Part shown: one piece after another, positions 61,236-64,000 of the stretch
Position numbering within the stretch: position 1 is the stretch's first letter
How the letters are laid out: each line of letters opens with the position of its first letter
Assembly: GCF_001723175.1 (NCBI RefSeq)
Contig: NC_064651.1
Span: 1,488,001 to 1,552,000, forward strand
Origin: Penicillium oxalicum
Lineage: Eukaryota > Ascomycota > Eurotiomycetes > Eurotiales > Aspergillaceae
Length of the DNA stretch: 64,000 nucleotides
Direction: 5' to 3'
The notes under the pieces: model-generated
Told to the model about the DNA's origin: nothing
The model's input: only the letters and a program-made list of their open reading frames with translations
Database searches by the model: none
Program-made: the position numbers and the translations under genes

Positions 61236-63391
61236 TCAGTCCTCCTCGCCACTCTCGACATCACTGACTTCGAGATTCGCAATGGAATCATCATCGTCTT
61301 CGTCATCTTCGAAGCCTCCGAACTCTCCTTCAGGCTGCGACTCAGAGGACTCGACCTTCTCCTCGGTAGGTTCTGCGACTGCCTCATCGAGCTTGCGCTT
61401 ACGACCCATTTCGCCCAAACGACCCTCACGACCCTCAATCTTCTCGCTGTCGTCGTTGGGTGCCTTGGGAGGGGGAGTGTACCAGGGAATCTTGCCCCGC
61501 AAAAAGTCGTTGATCACCATCTTGGCAACACCATCTAGGTCTGGCTCACCTCCTCTCAGAAGACGGCCACCCTTGCGGGCAAGACGACTCAGGAAGTCGA
61601 TAGCGTCCTGAGAGTCCTTGATTCCATACGTACGCTCAAGATGGCGGGGTTGCACACGGCGCAGAATGGCAGGAATGTACTGCTCAGGATTTTCCACATT
61701 CTCCACACGGCAAACACCACGCAACAGAATATCTTCCTCGGTGTCGTTCTGGTTGGGCGGGACAACTCCAGGGCAATCAATGAGGTAGATGCGCTTCATG
61801 AGTGTCACGTACTGCCACACCTTGGTTTCACCAGGAATGGGAGCGACCGTGCACACCTTCTTCTTGCGGAGCGTGTTGATGATGGAGGATTTGCCCGTAT
61901 TGGGGTATCCGATCAAGCCAACAGAGATTTGCTTGCGGTCTGAATGAAGCGAAGAGAACTGACGGAGAAGCTGGATCAATGAACCCTTGCCAAAGGAGTT
62001 GTTGATCGATGCGTGGAAAGCGAGGGTCGGATAATCTTTTGAAAGATGACGAACCCAAGCAGCCTGAGATATCATGTTAGCGTACGGTCACGAAAAAAAA
62101 CATGATGTGAATGACAAGGATGATGTGTGGGATGTTACTAAGAGTTCAACTATCAAGCCACCATAGATAGGCAGAAGTAGAACTCAACTCTTAAACAAAA
62201 CACGTATGTCCCTTACGACTAGCCTTCAAGACGAAGGCCAGTCAACCTCGCTTCAGAAAGAAGTTTGGTGCGGGACATTGTCAATCTACCAAAGCTGTAA
62301 CAGACGGACCTCCATTGAAAGAAAAAATACGACAAAAAGTCGCAGGAAGAAGCCTTGACTTAGCGATGGAACGGCGCGATGGCCGAGGAAAGGGGGATGG
62401 GATAAAGCAGCGCGATCGAGAGAGGGACAGAGCAGAAGATGCATAAACACAAAGGGGAAAACGAAGAACTGTAGCAAACTTACAGCGACACCTGTGGGGA
62501 CCAAGTCGGTCTTGTTCAGCACGAAGATAAGATGCTTGTGAGGTGCTTCCTCGCGGATGTATTTTTCAACACTTCGACAGCGGGTACCGATCGGATCACG
62601 AGCATCGAGGACATGAATGACGACGTCGGAAGAGTCGATGACCTTGTACAGCTCGTTCCAGATACGTTTGCTTTGTCCTTTGGAGAAAACGGCCTCGCGT
62701 GCAGTGGTGAAGACTGTATCTTCAACAGCACCGACATCACTGGCGACAATGGGAGTTCCATCCTCATGTGTCCCTTGATCGTTTTTCTCAAGATACGAAT
62801 CGTGTGTCTTGGCAGTCTCATCAGCAAGGTCTTCCAAGGAAGTAACCCCCAGCTTGACACGCTTTCGTTGGGCCTTTGGACCGAAGGTATCATTGAACGG
62901 GTTGTTCTCAATTTCCATCTTCGCCTGGTGCTGCTTGAGGCCATTTACACCATTGGTGTTGTCCCGGATTAGACTCATCGGGAGTTTGTTGGTCTTCAAG
63001 AGCACCTGGTAGGGGTCGGAAGCACGCTCAGCGACAGCTTCGCGGAATGAAGTCAAAGCTTCCTGTGAGATGACTCGAGTATTCCCGAACCATTTCCTGT
63101 TGGGCTCAATGCGAGCAACTGGGGCATCCCGAGACTGGTAGGAGGCAGCGACAGTAATGTCTCCCGCCGCGTTACGTCGGGCCTTGCCATCCTTGAACAT
63201 GTTCAGGGTTTTGATCTTCTTTGCATCACTGTGAGACGTGAAGATTAGCGGCTCATATTCCAACTTCGACGCGAACCAAGTTTGACAGCGTACCGATAGA
63301 AGTTTTCACCCTTCATCTTCACGTTCCCCATGCCATCGTTCACCTTCCCCTGCCTCACCTTACGGGAGGCCTCCTTCTTGCCGGTACCCAT
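61236..63391 (-). CDS. nog2: Nucleolar GTP-binding protein Nog2 (Nug2), 60S ribosome assembly
   Basis: Circularly permuted YlqF/YawG-type GTPase, 556 residues, three exons (63391-63294, 63228-62484, 62063-61236). The N-terminus [20 protein letters not shown] is typical. The permuted motif order is visible: G4 NKTDLVP (about 272), G5-like HASINNS, G1 GYPNTGKSS (333-341), then G2-like PGETKVWQ and G3 DCPGVVP (377). A C-terminal Glu/Asp-rich tail follows (DDEDDDDS). It acts in late nucleolar/nuclear maturation of pre-60S particles. Intron 1 is 65 nt, but intron 2 (62064-62483) is 420 nt, far longer than any other intron here. It contains an 8-bp inverted repeat (TAAGAGTT/AACTCTTA). Confidence 0.92.
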
Positions 63392-63767
63392 GATGGGAAC
63401 TTCTCACTGTTTTGAAGAATCAAGTAAAATGACTCGACCTTGCGAAAGAATTTTCGAAGGCGAAGATCAAAAGAAAAAAAAATTGGCAGAGCGCAAAAAA
63501 AAGGAAAAAGGGAAAAGTCTTAGAAAGGCGGAGAGACATTTTTTTTCTGGCGCGAAGCGACTAGCGTGCACGGACCACGGCAAAATCGCTTCTGTTTCTT
63601 CCGATGCTGGTCCCCTGCCCCAGTCAAGCACCGCGAGGCCTCTCCTTCATGAGCCAAGTGTCTTATCGTGTTCAGACGGTGACTGATCAATAATTACTGT
63701 TCAATTCTAGGGGCTCATTATCCCCGAAGTTGCTGGCCACCGTCATTGAACGTGGCATCGGTGCATC
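63392..63767. promoter_or_regulatory. Divergent promoter between Nog2 and the right-edge gene
   Basis: 376 bp between start codons, with A-rich runs at 63471-63482 and 63498-63517 on the plus strand. Nothing else recognised. Confidence 0.45.
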
Positions 63768-64000
63768 ATGGCTATCCTCCGCAGCAGCCGGGCTGCTACT
63801 TTGCAGGTCCGTGGATTCGCGACTTCAGCAAGTCTCCGAGTTGGACCAGAGTCTCCCCATTTCGTCGATATTCCCCGCATCGTTCAGGCTGGCCCTCCAT
63901 CGAAACCACGCGTCAGGGGCACTCTGCCAGTCCCTCGCGAACTATTCCCAGCCCGCCGTGCGGATAAGCCCAAGAAAGCATACCTCGATGCCGTCACGCC
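63768..64000 (+). CDS. Mitochondrially targeted protein, 5' part only (possible mitoribosome protein)
   Basis: An open frame from an ATG at 63768 runs off the right edge (77 codons visible, no stop). The first residues, MAILRSSRAATLQVRGFATS, are basic, hydroxylated and free of acidic residues, ending in an RGFATS motif typical of mitochondrial presequences. The following segment (PHFVDIPRIVQAGPPSKPRV, then GTLPVPRELFPARR) looks conserved and recalls fungal mitochondrial ribosomal proteins, but I cannot name the subunit. Convergent expression logic with the divergent ribosome-assembly gene is only a suggestion. The missing 3' part is needed for identification. Confidence 0.6.
   Translation, partial: MAILRSSRAATLQVRGFATSASLRVGPESPHFVDIPRIVQAGPPSKPRVRGTLPVPRELFPARRADKPKKAYLDAVT

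Overview
This 64 kb window is chromosomal DNA of a filamentous ascomycete, most likely a eurotiomycete of the Aspergillus/Penicillium type. The genes are broken by many short GT-AG introns (about 50-160 nt, often with a CTGAC-like branch site). Gene content is fungal: glucoamylase with a starch-binding domain, a SAT4-type seven-helix protein, GH64 glucanase, Rif1, Ric8 and a Ste6-like ABC transporter. No mobile element, CRISPR or prokaryotic feature is visible.

Layout. 1-665: 5' part of a short-chain dehydrogenase running off the left edge. 2700-7122: large AT-hook/BRCT nuclear protein. 7526-9242: class II DAHP synthase. 9799-10300: HYPK-like NatA partner. 10604-12567: glucoamylase with a predicted AmyR site. 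13831-13921: intron-containing tRNA-Gly(CCC). 14560-15963: SAT4-family membrane protein. 16.0-20.4 kb: a long stretch without recognisable genes. 20411-22215: choline/amine permease. 22772-23865: glucose-6-phosphate 1-epimerase carrying a frameshift. 24347-25459: aldo/keto reductase lacking the tetrad histidine. 26994-32330: Rif1, divergent from Ric8 (33278-35082). 35651-36392: PBDC1/Chp1-like protein. 37186-41498: full-length ABC-B transporter of the pheromone-exporter type. 42135-43041: small alpha/beta hydrolase. 43357-44646: GH64 glucanase. 44.6-48.4 kb: another gene-poor stretch. 48369-49860: single-pass membrane protein of unknown function. 51248-54244: Cep57/Ppc89-like coiled-coil protein. 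54559-55833 and 56065-57894: divergent pair of TFIIH subunit Tfb3 and URI/Bud27. 58492-60610: IKS1-like kinase. 61236-63391: nucleolar GTPase Nog2, divergent from a mitochondrial-looking gene cut by the right edge (63768 onward).

The genes are mostly housekeeping, with a few accessory ones, and they do not form a biosynthetic cluster. Functional pairings visible from order are Tfb3/URI (both RNA polymerase II biology, sharing a 231-bp promoter) and Rif1/Ric8 (shared 0.9-kb upstream region). I found no convincing new multi-gene system. The most useful leads are: the frameshifted epimerase; the aldo/keto reductase with Asp at the catalytic His position; N-terminal PP1-docking motifs in Rif1, with similar RVxF-like motifs in the AT-hook/BRCT protein; predicted AmyR and Ste12 sites; a GC-AG intron; and an unusually long intron in the ribosome-assembly GTPase.

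All exon boundaries were read by eye from splice signals, reading-frame continuity and remembered family features. No alignment or database search was run.
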